This document shows, piece after piece, positions 1-10,382 of a DNA stretch of 64,000 nucleotides (positions are counted from its first letter, which is position 1; each line of letters starts with the position of its first letter). Source of the stretch: Sclerotiophoma versabilis (Eukaryota; Ascomycota; Dothideomycetes; Pleosporales; Didymellaceae); assembly GCA_012274445.1 (NCBI GenBank), contig JAAROD010000007.1, positions 682,001-746,000 of the forward strand, in the 5' to 3' direction. The notes beneath the pieces are model-generated. The model was not told the origin of the DNA and did no database searches. It saw nothing but the letters and a program-made list of their open reading frames with translations. The translations under genes and the position numbers were made by a program.

Positions 1-64
1 CGACCCCTCAACCACCGACCGTATATACTCACCGCATTCCAGAACAACCGAAAGAACCGACGTC

Positions 65-983
65 ATGTCTTCCCTCTCTCGTCGTGCGTGCTTCAAGTGC
101 GGAAATGTTGGACACTACGCTGGTAAGACAGACCGGCGCATGGACTGGGGTGGGCGCTGCAGTGGGACGTTGCTGGGAGCTGCTATCACAACATGGCGCA
201 ATCTGCAACGGTTCCTGCATCGCGTAACCTCTGGCTGTGCGGAACGATGATATCATGGATCTGCGACTGATGTGGACTTGCAGAGGTGTGCTCCTCTTCG
301 GAAAGGCTTTGCTACAACTGTAAGACTTGCCCCTCGAGCTCGTATATGAGCGAACGCTGATAATTCCCAGGCAAGCAACCCGGCCACGAGTCTAATGGAT
401 GCCCTCATCCCCGCACCACCGAGAGTACGTCATATATTGCGACCGCAAACCTTACACCTGACTGACCCTGCCAACAGCCAAGCAGTGCTACCACTGCCAG
501 GGTCTTGGACACGTCCAGGCTGACTGCCCTACTCTGCGCCTGAGCGGCGCCGGCACCAGCGGACGCTGCTACAGCTGCGGTCTTACCGGTCACCTTGCCC
601 GCAACTGCCCCAACCCAGGAATGGGTCGTGGAGCTGGTGCTCCCCGTGGCGGCTACGGAGGTTTCCGTGGCGGCTTCGCTGGTCAGGGCCGTCCTGCAAC
701 TTGCTACAAGTGCGGCGGCCCCAACCACTTTGCCCGTGATTGCCAGGCCCAGGCCATGAAGTGCTACGCCTGCGGTAAGCTCGGTCACATCTCCCGTGAC
801 TGCACTGCTCCCAATGGCGGTCCTCTCAACACTGCCGGCAAGACCTGCTATCGCTGCGGCGAGACCGGCCACATCTCTCGCGACTGCACTCAGGCTGAGG
901 TCAACGGTGATGGCGGTGCCCCCGTCCCCGCTGCTGCCGCTGCTCCTGCCCAGGCCGTTGCTCCCACCACCGCCGTCGCCTAA
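65..983 (+). CDS. GIS2: CCHC zinc-knuckle nucleic-acid-binding protein (GIS2/byr3/CNBP type)
   Basis: Four exons (65-122, 284-319, 371-424, 478-983) join in frame to a 217-residue protein. It has seven CX2CX4HX4C zinc knuckles, at about residues 9-22, 29-42, 53-66, 80-93, 125-138, 145-158 and 173-186. An Arg/Gly-rich RGG-type linker (about 99-121) lies between knuckles 4 and 5, and the C-terminal tail is Ala/Pro-rich. Seven knuckles plus an RGG linker is the layout of the Gis2/Byr3/CNBP family, cytoplasmic single-stranded RNA/DNA-binding proteins linked to translation and mRNP granules. The first two introns split the first two knuckles, so an unspliced reading would lose them. The start is the first ATG that opens directly into knuckle 1. 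Family assignment is secure; the precise RNA targets cannot be read from the sequence. Confidence 0.93.
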
Positions 984-1711
984 GCAAAGCATGGCTCACA
1001 ATCACATGGCCGCTGCGAGTGAAATCGCGGTGGGTCTTGATATGTAGTCTGATTTGCTTGCTTCTTTCCTTGGTTTTTGCATCAATACGATCGTTCCTTC
1101 AGCCTCGGCACCCATTCGACACACTTCACGCATTCACGAGTTACTACCATCGAGCAAGACAAAAGTTTTCACGAGTCCTACGCTGATACCCACGAACGTT
1201 CATCCCTTACTTCGAAACCATCGCATCCTATTAGTACGAACAGACGACGGCTTGGTGAAATCGAGAACGGTGATTCTTCTTCTTTGCATGTACCCCTTGC
1301 GCAGGTCGTACTTTCGGCGGAAAGTCGGCTGGTAAGGGCGCACTTGGATAGACAGGGTCTCTGTGGCCTGGAGGCGGCTGTGTGTGGTGGTTTGGCAGTG
1401 GAAAGGCGAGGGGGATTGGGGCGGTACGGAGAGGAGGAGTGAAGGAGATGTGTGTGTTTGTCGGAGCTGAGTCGGCATACCTGCCTTGTTCTCTACGTTC
1501 ATCCTTCCACTTCTTGCATATGGTGGATGTATGTCCTACAATCTATCATTTATTTGCATCATAAGTCTTTTCTGCCTAGTCGTGTTTGACGTAGAAGACC
1601 TATTGATATAAGACAGATAATACGACTGCACCTTGTAGCCCTCGAGGCATGCCAACACAAGCCACGTCTCACGCAGCTATCATCTATCAACAGCACCGCC
1701 CTCAGATCATC
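984..1711. other. Convergent intergenic region, no gene seen
   Basis: This stretch lies between the 3' ends of the zinc-knuckle gene and the small membrane-protein gene. Short open frames on both strands lack protein-like composition. It most likely holds the two 3' untranslated regions. Confidence 0.6.
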
Positions 1712-2119
1712 TCACTCTTCCACCTTCTCATCTCTGTTTCGCTGGACAAATTTCTCGCCGTAACCTTTGAACTTCTCATGGTTGGTCTCAAAGATCTCCT
1801 GGTCCCCATAGATCGACTTCTGTAATCAGCATGAGTCTCACTCATGCCAGAGTGGGGATTGTCATACCTTGCGCATCAGGTGCCTGAGTACGTAGAGAGG
1901 CCAGATGACATAGAGCAGGAGAGCTACGAAGCAGAGGAGGACGAGATGCCAGGTGACGGGGAAGTGTGGCTCTCGCTCACCCAGCATCTCGCAAGTCGTG
2001 CCAGGTGGGTACTGAGGAACACCGAAGGAGTTGTAAGTTGTACCATATGGATGTCCACCTGCAGGAGGATGAGCACCTGGCCAGTTCCGAGCTGTGTCCG
2101 GGGGACCTTGCCAGGACAT
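1712..2119 (-). CDS. Small single-pass membrane protein, unrecognised family
   Basis: Two exons on the minus strand (2119-1868 and 1819-1712) give a 119-residue protein. The 48-nt intron has a GTATGA donor and a CTGATTACAG branch/acceptor, and both exons are in phase 0. The N-terminal 40 residues are Pro/Gly/Tyr-rich. One strongly hydrophobic segment (about 57-78) is a transmembrane helix, followed by a basic Arg-His-Leu-Met-Arg-Lys stretch and a charged tail of about 35 residues encoded by exon 2. The start at 2119 is chosen over an upstream in-frame ATG at 2224 because the extra residues look like untranslated leader. The gene shares a 355-bp divergent promoter region with DMC1. I do not recognise the family; topology suggests a tail facing the cytosol or matrix. 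Confidence 0.72.
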
Positions 2120-2474
2120 GACGTGCAGGCGTACTGAAGAGGTGGTGAGGGCTTGTTGCTGTGCTTGTGGTAGAATTTGGACTAGTATGGAGTGGTATGA
2201 AGACGTAGTCGAGCGTGCGTGCAAGAGCAGGCAGTTATAATCTGTTGTGGTGGGTGGTCCAGCGCTCCTTCCTTCCTCGACACTCTCACGTGTTTTCGGG
2301 TTTTAGCGCACCACTCCACCGGCCCTCAAGCTTCTTCCAGAGCTGTAGAATCTCTCATCCTCTGAAACTCTGCTTTCTTCTCTCACCAATTCGTTTCGTA
2401 TCGCTACGCTCGTTCACTCACTTTGCATTCCTTCTGCTCTCATTCATAGCAGCTGTCGTCCCGTAACACTCAGC
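2120..2474. promoter_or_regulatory. Divergent promoter region between small membrane protein and DMC1
   Basis: The 355 bp separating the two divergent start codons contains pyrimidine-rich stretches just upstream of the DMC1 ATG (about 2320-2450), typical of fungal promoters and leaders. No specific factor site was identified. Confidence 0.5.
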
Positions 2475-3842
2475 ATGCCCTCATCGGTCGCCAGTGACGA
2501 GTCTGGCAACGACGTAAGTAACACCTTCCCGGTTGAAGTAACCTTATAACAAATGTCACCCACAGGACAGCTACATCGTCGACATCGATACCATCCAGGC
2601 CCACGGCATCAATGTGGGCGACATTGCGAAGCTCAAGGCCAATGGCTACTACACTATCGCCTCGGTGCACGCAGCGACTCGCCGTAATTTGCTGAAGATA
2701 AAAGGCTTCAGTGAGATCAAGGTCGACAAGGTCAAAGATGCATTGGCGAAGTGTCAGGTGTGTCACTTTGACCTTGCGTGTGCATGAGTATCACTCACCA
2801 GTACTGCAGCCTTCAGGAGGTGGCTTCCAGACAGCACATGAGCTTGGTCAGCAGCGGAAGCGTGTCTTGAAGATCTCGACAGGCAGCAAGCAGCTCGATA
2901 CTGTCCTCGGCGGGTGAGATACGCCATAGTGACACTGCTTTCAACGACACTGACATTGTGCAGTGGTTTCCAGACCATGAGCATCAGTGAGGTCTTTGGC
3001 GAGTTCCGATGCGGCAAGACTCAACTGTCTCACACTATGTCCGTCATCGCACAGCTTCCAAAGGATATGGGCGGCGCTGAAGGCAAGGTGGCCTACATCG
3101 GTATGTGTCAAGGCGGGCTCGCTCGGAGATGTGTGATTGCTGACGTTTGTCTAGATACTGAAGGCACCTTCAGACCTGAGAGGATTGGGCAGATAGCAGA
3201 GCGTTTTGGTGTCGACCCGGAGACTGGTATGTTACAGCCGACATGCAGAGGCACTGTTAACAGCCATCAGCCCAGGACAACATCACATATGCCCGTGCTG
3301 TCAACTCCGAACATCAAATGGAACTCCTGAACAAGGTCGCCGAGTTTTTCGTCAGTAACGAGTACCGCCTGCTCATCATCGACAGCATCATGGCTCTGTT
3401 TCGCGTTGATTACACTGGCCGTGGCGAGCTGAACGAACGTCAGCAGAAGCTCAACCAGTTTTTGTCGAAGCTAACGCATGTCGCTGAAGGTACTTCGAGG
3501 ACAGCTGGTTGAATAGCCATCACTGACTTCCTGGCCAGAGTTCAATGTCGCTGTCCTTATGACGAACCAAGTTCAGAGTGATCCAGGAGCCAGTGCGCTT
3601 TTCCAGGGAGCAGACGGTCGTAAGCCGGTCGGCGGTCACATTCTCGCTCACGCTTCAACCACCCGTATTCTACTTCGGAAGGGTCGAGGCGAGGAGCGAG
3701 TTGCGAAGATTCAAGATTCGCCAGGTCAGTCGCCACATACAACTTCTTCGACTCCAGCTGACACCAAGATTGAGATATGCCGGAAAGGGAAGCAACGTAC
3801 ATCATTACGAATGGCGGTATCAACGATCCTGAGAAGGTTTGA
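2475..3842 (+). CDS. DMC1: Meiotic recombinase Dmc1 (RecA/Rad51 family)
   Basis: Eight exons (2475-2513, 2566-2757, 2810-2913, 2964-3100, 3155-3226, 3271-3489, 3539-3724, 3775-3842) join to 338 residues, the usual Dmc1 length. A helix-hairpin-helix N-terminal domain spans about 20-75. The ATPase core follows, with Walker A GEFRCGKT at 124-131 and Walker B LLIID at 215-219. Dmc1 forms filaments on single-stranded DNA and carries out strand exchange between homologues in meiosis. Dmc1 rather than Rad51 is indicated by the TTRR-like ATRR motif in the N-terminal domain and by the C-terminal RGEERVAKIQDSP stretch followed by an ITNGGINDPEKV ending; Rad51 ends differently. All eight exons keep frame and both Walker motifs are intact, so the gene should be functional. 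The last intron uses an unusual but in-frame GAG acceptor at 3774. Confidence 0.94.
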
Positions 3843-4138
3843 GGGGAGGTAGCGTTTCCGATATTTCCGTATGTCATGTTGATCTCTATATGAGGGGAGA
3901 TGTGGGGGGCTCAAGCAACTTTCACGATGTTGTAATTCATCAACAAGTATCTGTGAGTGGGTAGCATTGTTATCAAGCATGACGTGCATTTTGCAACTAC
4001 ACTTCTGGCGCAATGGGAGTGTTTATGGAACTCTCAAATTCGCTTGCTTCATTCGCCCACGGCAAGCTTTTCCTATGCTATCATGTCACCACACCTCCTT
4101 GATCCTCCAACACCTACACGACCGCTATCATTCTCGGT

Positions 4139-7100
4139 CTATGCAGTAACCTCGCCCTCAGCAAAGGCTCTCGCAATCTCCCTTGCAATCCCCAACCTCA
4201 ACACCTTCAACAAATCACTCCCCGTTGCGCCCTTGGGGAACCCAGCGCGCCAATCCCACCCCCTCTTCGCATCCTCCACCCTCGCACCTTTAACCAGCAC
4301 TGCACTCGAATCCACGCTCTGTCCATCTGCTGAGAAATCCTGACTCCCAATCAGCGAATACGTCGAGCCCGAGAGCGCAGACGTAGACTTCTGCAGCAGG
4401 CTCCTGGGCTCCGTCACGGCCTCGCCATGCGCAGCGCCCAGCGTGGTCTGGAGGACTTCCTCGCACTGGGTGCGGATCAAGGCGCCGGTCGTATCAAAGT
4501 CCTCGATGGCAGCGAGCAGATCGTATAAATGGCGGAGTGTAAGCGTGCGCTTGGGCTGGTTGAGGAAGACCAGGCTTTCGCCTAGCAGGGGTAGGAGGAC
4601 GTCGACTTGCACGACCGTTTCGATGGAGGAATCGTACAGCCCGCCGGCGATGCTGGATGCAGCGCTGGAAATCACGACCATGAGTGCAGCGGCGGCGGCG
4701 CGTTTCGCAGCCACTGGCCGCAGCGTGGGATGCGACTGCGATTGCTCGCCGCCTTTTTGGGTTTGTCCCGGCTGGGGCTGGGATACCGCGCCTTGGTCGC
4801 GCAGGTCGTAGAATTTGCGTATCGTCGCGTACCCGCTCAGGTGTTGGGACAGCATGGCCGCGGCCTCGGCGTCCTGGGCTGCGAGTTTGGTGAGCGTGTG
4901 CTTTGGGTTTGAAATCAGCGACAAGAGAGATGTGTCGAGCGAGTCGAGCGGCGGGTACGCGATGGATTTGATCAAGCAGTGGGCTACGAGGACGCGCAGG
5001 ACCTCTTGGATCTTCGCGGCGCAGTGCGCACGTGCGTAGTAGAGGAGCGTGTCGCCGTAGTTGTGCGTGTTGGCGCGAAGGTGGTCGGCGTATTTCTGTG
5101 TGCGTTAGCTTGGAGTTTGTGTTTGTGTTTGGGGGAGTGACGGACCAGTGCGATGCTGATGGCCTGAGAGTTGAGGTTCATGGCGTAGCATAGCTGGGTG
5201 ATTCTATCCACCTGCTCGGCGGAGTCGAGGGACAGGTCGTTGATGATACTTTCGATGCGTTGCGAGGCGGTGATGCTATCGTCTAGTCTTGACAGGACTT
5301 GTACAGCAAGTTCCCAGCCTTCCTTCGATGTTTGACCGTCTTGGCTGGTGATTGTGCCTCTGGAAGACAGGGCCTGGGAGTAGGCAATCTGCAGATCGTC
5401 CTTTGTTGCACCGGTACGGGTCTGTTCGTTGTAGCTCAGAACCATCAGATCGCTCTGATCGAATCCACCGAGCAGACCGCCTGCTGGCTTGTACCATCCT
5501 CCAGCGCTGGCAATCTCAGCGATCGCAGCAGCTGCAGTAAGTGACCATCCGCGGAGGATATGCAAAGCGCCTTCGATATTTTCGTCCAAGACGCAAGCCA
5601 GTCCAACTTCAAAACGATCTGTGACGTTGACGCTGAACTCTTCGTCACTGTTCTGGACCACTGCTGCGAAAGAAGCCGACAGGCGTTGGCAGTAAGCCGT
5701 CACTGGCGTTACGTCGACGGGGCGAACGCGCTGGGATCGCATCAACGAACGACGGCTCACTGCAAAGCTGCCCTGCGCGATATCGTCGTCCTCGCCATTC
5801 CACCAAACTGTCAGGCCTAAAACGGCTTCGATCCAGTCTGCTGAGATGGCAAGAATCTCCTCCTCATTGCCCAGCAGAAGCTGATATAGTCTGCGGAGTT
5901 CCTCGTACACAGTCCAGGGCACCCTGCTCTCTGCCTTCCGACTTGCCACACTCAGCCGAAAGCTGGCCTGTGACTGTGTAATACCGAAATGGGGAGCTTG
6001 GAAGGGTTGGGATATTCCATGCCGACTCACGCTGTCGCCTTCTGCAAACTCCTGCAGGTTAATGTACATCTGGTGGACACGCGAACGAAAGATGCTCCAA
6101 TCCTGTCCCTTCATGTCCCAGTCGTCTGATGCAACAGCTGGGCATTCGTGAAGAAGATCGATTGCTGATCGGACTGCTTCGTTCGCATACCTGAGATGCG
6201 ACCCTGTATACCCGTTGTCGCCTAGGCCGTCGTTCTGTGCGGACTCTGCAGCTTCCAGCTTGGCACCATGCAGCAGCTGCAGCGTCTGGGTGAAATTGCC
6301 GCGGACTGCAGAAGCCTGCACAGCCTCCCAGAAGGAGTGATGTCTGGAGTATCCGCGCGTCTCCTTCAGAACCAGCTCAACTTCAGATACGCCAGAGTAA
6401 GTGTGGTTCAGCCAGTCGAGCAGAAGCTTTGGTACCGGCGTGTATTGTCGTGATTCAGCTCGTTGGACGAGTGATAGTGCGGATGGATTGTGGCCCACAG
6501 GCGGAGGGTGGTGGATATTGAGGAGAAGGCTTGCGAGACGGCTAGCATTCGCAAGTCCAGCAGAGCCTCCAGAACGGCTTGATGACAAGCTGACCTTGGT
6601 ATTGCTCTTTGATGCAGCCTGCCACAAGGACACTAGCTCTCGCGCGGCATCCCCAAGTACGCCTACTCTTGTCTCTGGTGTGTCCGAGTTCAGCGAGTGG
6701 TTGACTTTCTCCAGGATGCGCTCTGTCTCCAGGATTGCATTGTCCGGCTCCTGCAGCGTTGCACGCTCGACGGTTGGCGCCAGTCCTTTCGCCAGAGCCA
6801 CGAGATCGAACTGTCTCTGCTTTGCGCCTGCTCGCACCAATGTCGGCCCTGGCTCCATGTCGCTGGTACTAGCGCGCGAGACGACCGACTGCGAGAGCCG
6901 GCTGTTCGTTTTGGGACGGCGCGACGCAGAGAACGGCTCTTCTTCGTAGTAGTCGTCATCCTCTTCCTCCTCCATGTCCTCGTCCTCCTCCATGTCCTCG
7001 TCTTCCTCCATGTCCTCACCCTCCTCGGGGTCTCTGTTCAATTGGTGCGGGGGACTGCTGGGAGCGCGGAAGCTGTTGCCGAATGCGCCGCTGGCCGGGC

Positions 7101-7446
7101 GACTGTTGGGACGGCTGCGCTGACCGGAGCCAGGCCTGCCGAAAGTGGTGGTACCTATATTACCTGAGCCAGTTCCTTCAAAAAGACCGTGTCTCGGCGG
7201 AGAGCTCTCTGGGAAGCTACCATAGTAGGAATTGTCAAAGTTGTAGTTGCCAGGACGGGCGAAGTTCGGTTGCGAGTCGCCGAACAGGCTGTTCATGGCT
7301 GGCGGCGGCCCGGCTGGGGTGGACGTGGGCTCGTAGCCGCTGTAGGACTCGTCGGGCGGCAGGCCGGCGGGCGTGGTCGTGGGCCCGTTGAATCGAGTCG
7401 AGCGGCCGGGGGTCGAGGGTGGTGTGGACGAGGGCACGCGGAACAT
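4139..7446 (-). CDS. NUP85: Nucleoporin Nup85 (Y-complex scaffold)
   Basis: Two exons (7446-5146 and 5095-4139), joined over a 50-nt intron in phase 0, give 1085 residues. The first 170 residues are low-complexity, rich in Ser/Pro/Gly with a few FG-like dipeptides. They end in an acidic run (about 143-171) of repeated Glu-Asp-Met units. The rest is predicted alpha-helical, including a Gly-Leu-Thr-Val-Trp-Trp stretch that I associate with the Nup85 helical scaffold. Nup85 belongs to the Nup84/Nup107 Y-complex that forms the outer rings of the nuclear pore. Fungal orthologues are usually shorter (about 700-1000 residues); the extra length here is the disordered acidic head. Assignment rests on recall of the family pattern rather than a search. 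The gene runs towards DMC1, with 296 bp between their stops. Confidence 0.8.
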
Positions 7447-8425
7447 GGCTGCGGTGGATGCGCGACAACAAAGCTAGACAAGCTTTCGAGACACCAAAAC
7501 AACGACAATGGCGGCCGCAATCTCCACGTGCTTCCTTTTTCCAGCGCAGCAGCCGCAGTGCACCTGCCCTTTGCACTTGCCAAGCTGCAGTGAGAGGGAG
7601 TTGGGCCGAGCTGGCTCCTCGTCGCGCTGGACGTAGACTTCGCGATAGCTTAGCTGCAGTGCAGTGACGCGCCACAGCCTGGCATTGGCTGCGCCCAGCG
7701 CGAGGCGGCGCCCAGCTCGGCGGCCGGAGATACTTTCTCCCGCCCGCGCCTTTGTCGCCCTTCACTCTATGCTCGACGACCCACTTGCGGCCCTGTGGAT
7801 CATTGAGTGGGCTTGGCGACACGTGCGCTGCGCATCTCTAGTCCGCGTCCGGTGCTCTCTAGTCTTTCTTCTGCGAGGCCCTGTGCATTGCCGTCGAATC
7901 AACGCGCGCTGCCTCCACTCTCCTCTCGCATGCGGGCGGGATCCGGCCTGCACGAAAGCGGAAATGAAGCATCACGCTGTCGACAGTGCGCTCGCAGTGC
8001 CATGTTTGCATGTCCAGCAGGGGTGGTCGTGAGCGTTTGTTTTCGTGTGCATACATATTAAGGTACCCGGCCACCGCTCGGCCGACCGCTGATCCCTCAC
8101 CAGCCCTGCCCGCCTGCCACCTGCACGTCGTGCTGACTAGCTCATCCCGCGCAATCCGGCAGCTACGTCAAGAGCCTGGCTACCTCCAGCCTCTGTCATA
8201 AACGGCGCTGCCGCCGTCAGACCTGCTCTGCCCTACCCTGCCCTGCCCTGCCCTGCCGTCTGCCGTCTGCCTCTCTGTACACTATCTTACCATCTTCCTT
8301 CCCTCCGTGCTGCTTCTGCGCTCCAATGTCTGATGTTGTAATGTCTAATCCCCGCCCGGCTTCCTGCTGAGACACTGCACTACCGCGAAACACCCACCAC
8401 TTGACCTGCCTGCCCAGGGTTCCTC
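7447..8425. promoter_or_regulatory. Divergent promoter region Nup85 / SYLF gene
   Basis: The 979 bp between two divergent start codons is GC-rich near the Nup85 side. Closer to the SYLF gene is a short tandem CCCTG run (about 8230-8255) followed by CTGCCGT repeats and pyrimidine-rich sequence. Such CT-rich tracts are common in fungal core promoters. No gene is supported here. Confidence 0.5.
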
Positions 8426-10382
8426 ATGTGGTCCAAAACCAAGACCGGAAGCAAGGCTGGCTTCGACAAAGTCTACACCTGGGTAGACAAGCTCGGAGCG
8501 CCAGTCAACCGCCTCTCCAACAAGGTTGGCTCCGAAGCCTTTTGGCCGACGACACTCGATATTGAGTCTGACAAGGCTGCGCGCATACTGAAGAGCTTCT
8601 GCAGTGAGTACCTTCACACCTGACTCTGCACCCAGCACTGACACTACCAAAGAGGATGGCTTTTACCAGGAGGAAGACCGGCCGACGGGCAACCAAGGAC
8701 CCAAGGCGAAGCAGAAGGTGCTCAAAAAGATACCCTCAGAAGTGATCAAGAACGCAAAAGGTCTCTGCATCTTTACAACCATGCGCAGTGGACTATGGAT
8801 CTCAGGAAGTGGTGGAGCCGGTGTTGTCGTCGCCCGCAAAGAAGACGGCACGTGGTCGCCGCCGTCTGGCATCATGATGCATACCGTTGGTGTTGGCTTC
8901 CTCGTCGGTGTCGATATCTACGATTGCGTCATTGTCATCAACTCGCAGAAGGCCTTGGATGCGTTCCAGTCCGTGCGCTGCACGCTGGGAGGGGAAATCA
9001 GCGCGGTTGCCGGGCCCGCCGGCGTCGGCGGCATCATCGATACGGAGGTCCATAAGCGCCAATCGCCGTTGTTCACATACATCAAGTCGCGAGGCTTCTA
9101 TGCTGGTCTCCAACTGGACGGCACCATTGTCATCGAGCGCACGGACGAGAATGAGCGCTTCTACGGCGAGCGCATTGGCGTCAAAGACATCCTGGCCGGC
9201 AAAGTCCGCCATCCTCCATACGAAATCAAGCGGCTCATGGAGACATTGAGGTCCGCTCAAGGCGACACAGATGTCGATGAGTCTCTCATCCCCGACGAAG
9301 CATCCCCGGCCGACTTTGAGGTCACAGCACCCACACAACCAGAGGACCACGCATTTGGCATACCTGCCGACGACGATCCAGACCCATTTGGCTTGCTAGC
9401 GCTGCAGTCAGCTGGGCTAGAGATCCGGGAAGCTGGCACACACCAACCTGCCACGAGCGATCAATTCGAGTTTAGACCGAGCCCTACGAGCCCCATCTTC
9501 TCGACGTTCAGAAGGAGCACAGATAGATCCAGCATAGGTGCGAGTCTGGCACCTAGCAGGCGGTCAAGCTGGCGGAGCAGCACCTTGAGCAGTGTCTTGG
9601 GAGGCTCGCGGCCCAGAAGCAACTACGCTGACTCAAGCACACAAACAAGCTATGCCGACTCGAGTACGCAGACTGAGTTGGAGCCGTCCACACCTCTCAC
9701 GCCGACCACCAAAGCACCCCCACCGCTGCCACCACGAACGCCGCCAAGGTCGAATGATGCACGCACGCCATCGCCGCCTTTGGCAGATATTCCCGAAACA
9801 GATGTGCAAGAGGCTACACCGCTGAAGAAGGTCATTCCGGAGCCTATCGAGCAGCCAATACCTACCAGCCCGCTGCGCAACTCCATTGACGTTCACGACG
9901 AGGAGAAGAAGGTGGACACAGAGAAGGAGACTGGGAAGACTGTTGACAAGGAAGAGAAACTAGATGAGATCGATCTAGACTCCGAAGACGAAGAGGAGGA
10001 AGTTGTCATTCATGAGGTCCACCAAGCCGCCGCACCTCAAGTCATCAACCGCGCCCGCATCATTCAGGTCGCAAAACCCGTAGCTCCTCTGCTGCCTCCT
10101 CGCAACCCCTTCCGCAACAGCCGAAACCGTAACAGCGCCACTTCTGAGATCTCGACTGAGAGAGGTGCGGAGGACAAGCCCAGTCCGATATCAACCCCGA
10201 GCTTGAGGCACGGCGACTCGACCAGCAGTTTGTCGAGCGTTGAGGGCGAGGGACTCGCACACATTGGTGCGCGATTCCAGCCCAAGCCTGTTGAGGAGCC
10301 GCAGGAGAAGAAGGAAGAGAAGCATGATGACTTCCACTCGCTTCCTGAGTCGCCCGTCAAGACTGTGCCGGGAGCTTTTTAA
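8426..10382 (+). CDS. SYLF (DUF500/Ysc84-like) domain protein with long disordered tail
   Basis: Exons 8426-8603 and 8653-10382 join in frame to 635 residues. The 49-nt intron ends in CAAAG. Residues about 40-230 form a SYLF domain, seen in the AKGLCIFTTMRSG stretch, the Gly-rich SGSGGAGVVVAR stretch and the GVGFLVGVDIYDCV segment. SYLF domains bind phosphoinositide membranes and, in Ysc84/Lsb3, actin. Unlike Ysc84 there is no C-terminal SH3 domain. Instead, about 380 disordered residues carry proline clusters that could be SH3 ligands (around PPLPPRTPPR and LLPPRNPFR) and an acidic/Lys-rich stretch. A role at endocytic or other membrane sites is inferred. The gene is likely intact and complete. 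Confidence 0.85.

Noticed and set aside
2475..3842. Reading the recombinase as RAD51
   Set aside because: The N-terminal ATRR motif and the C-terminal ending fit Dmc1, not Rad51.
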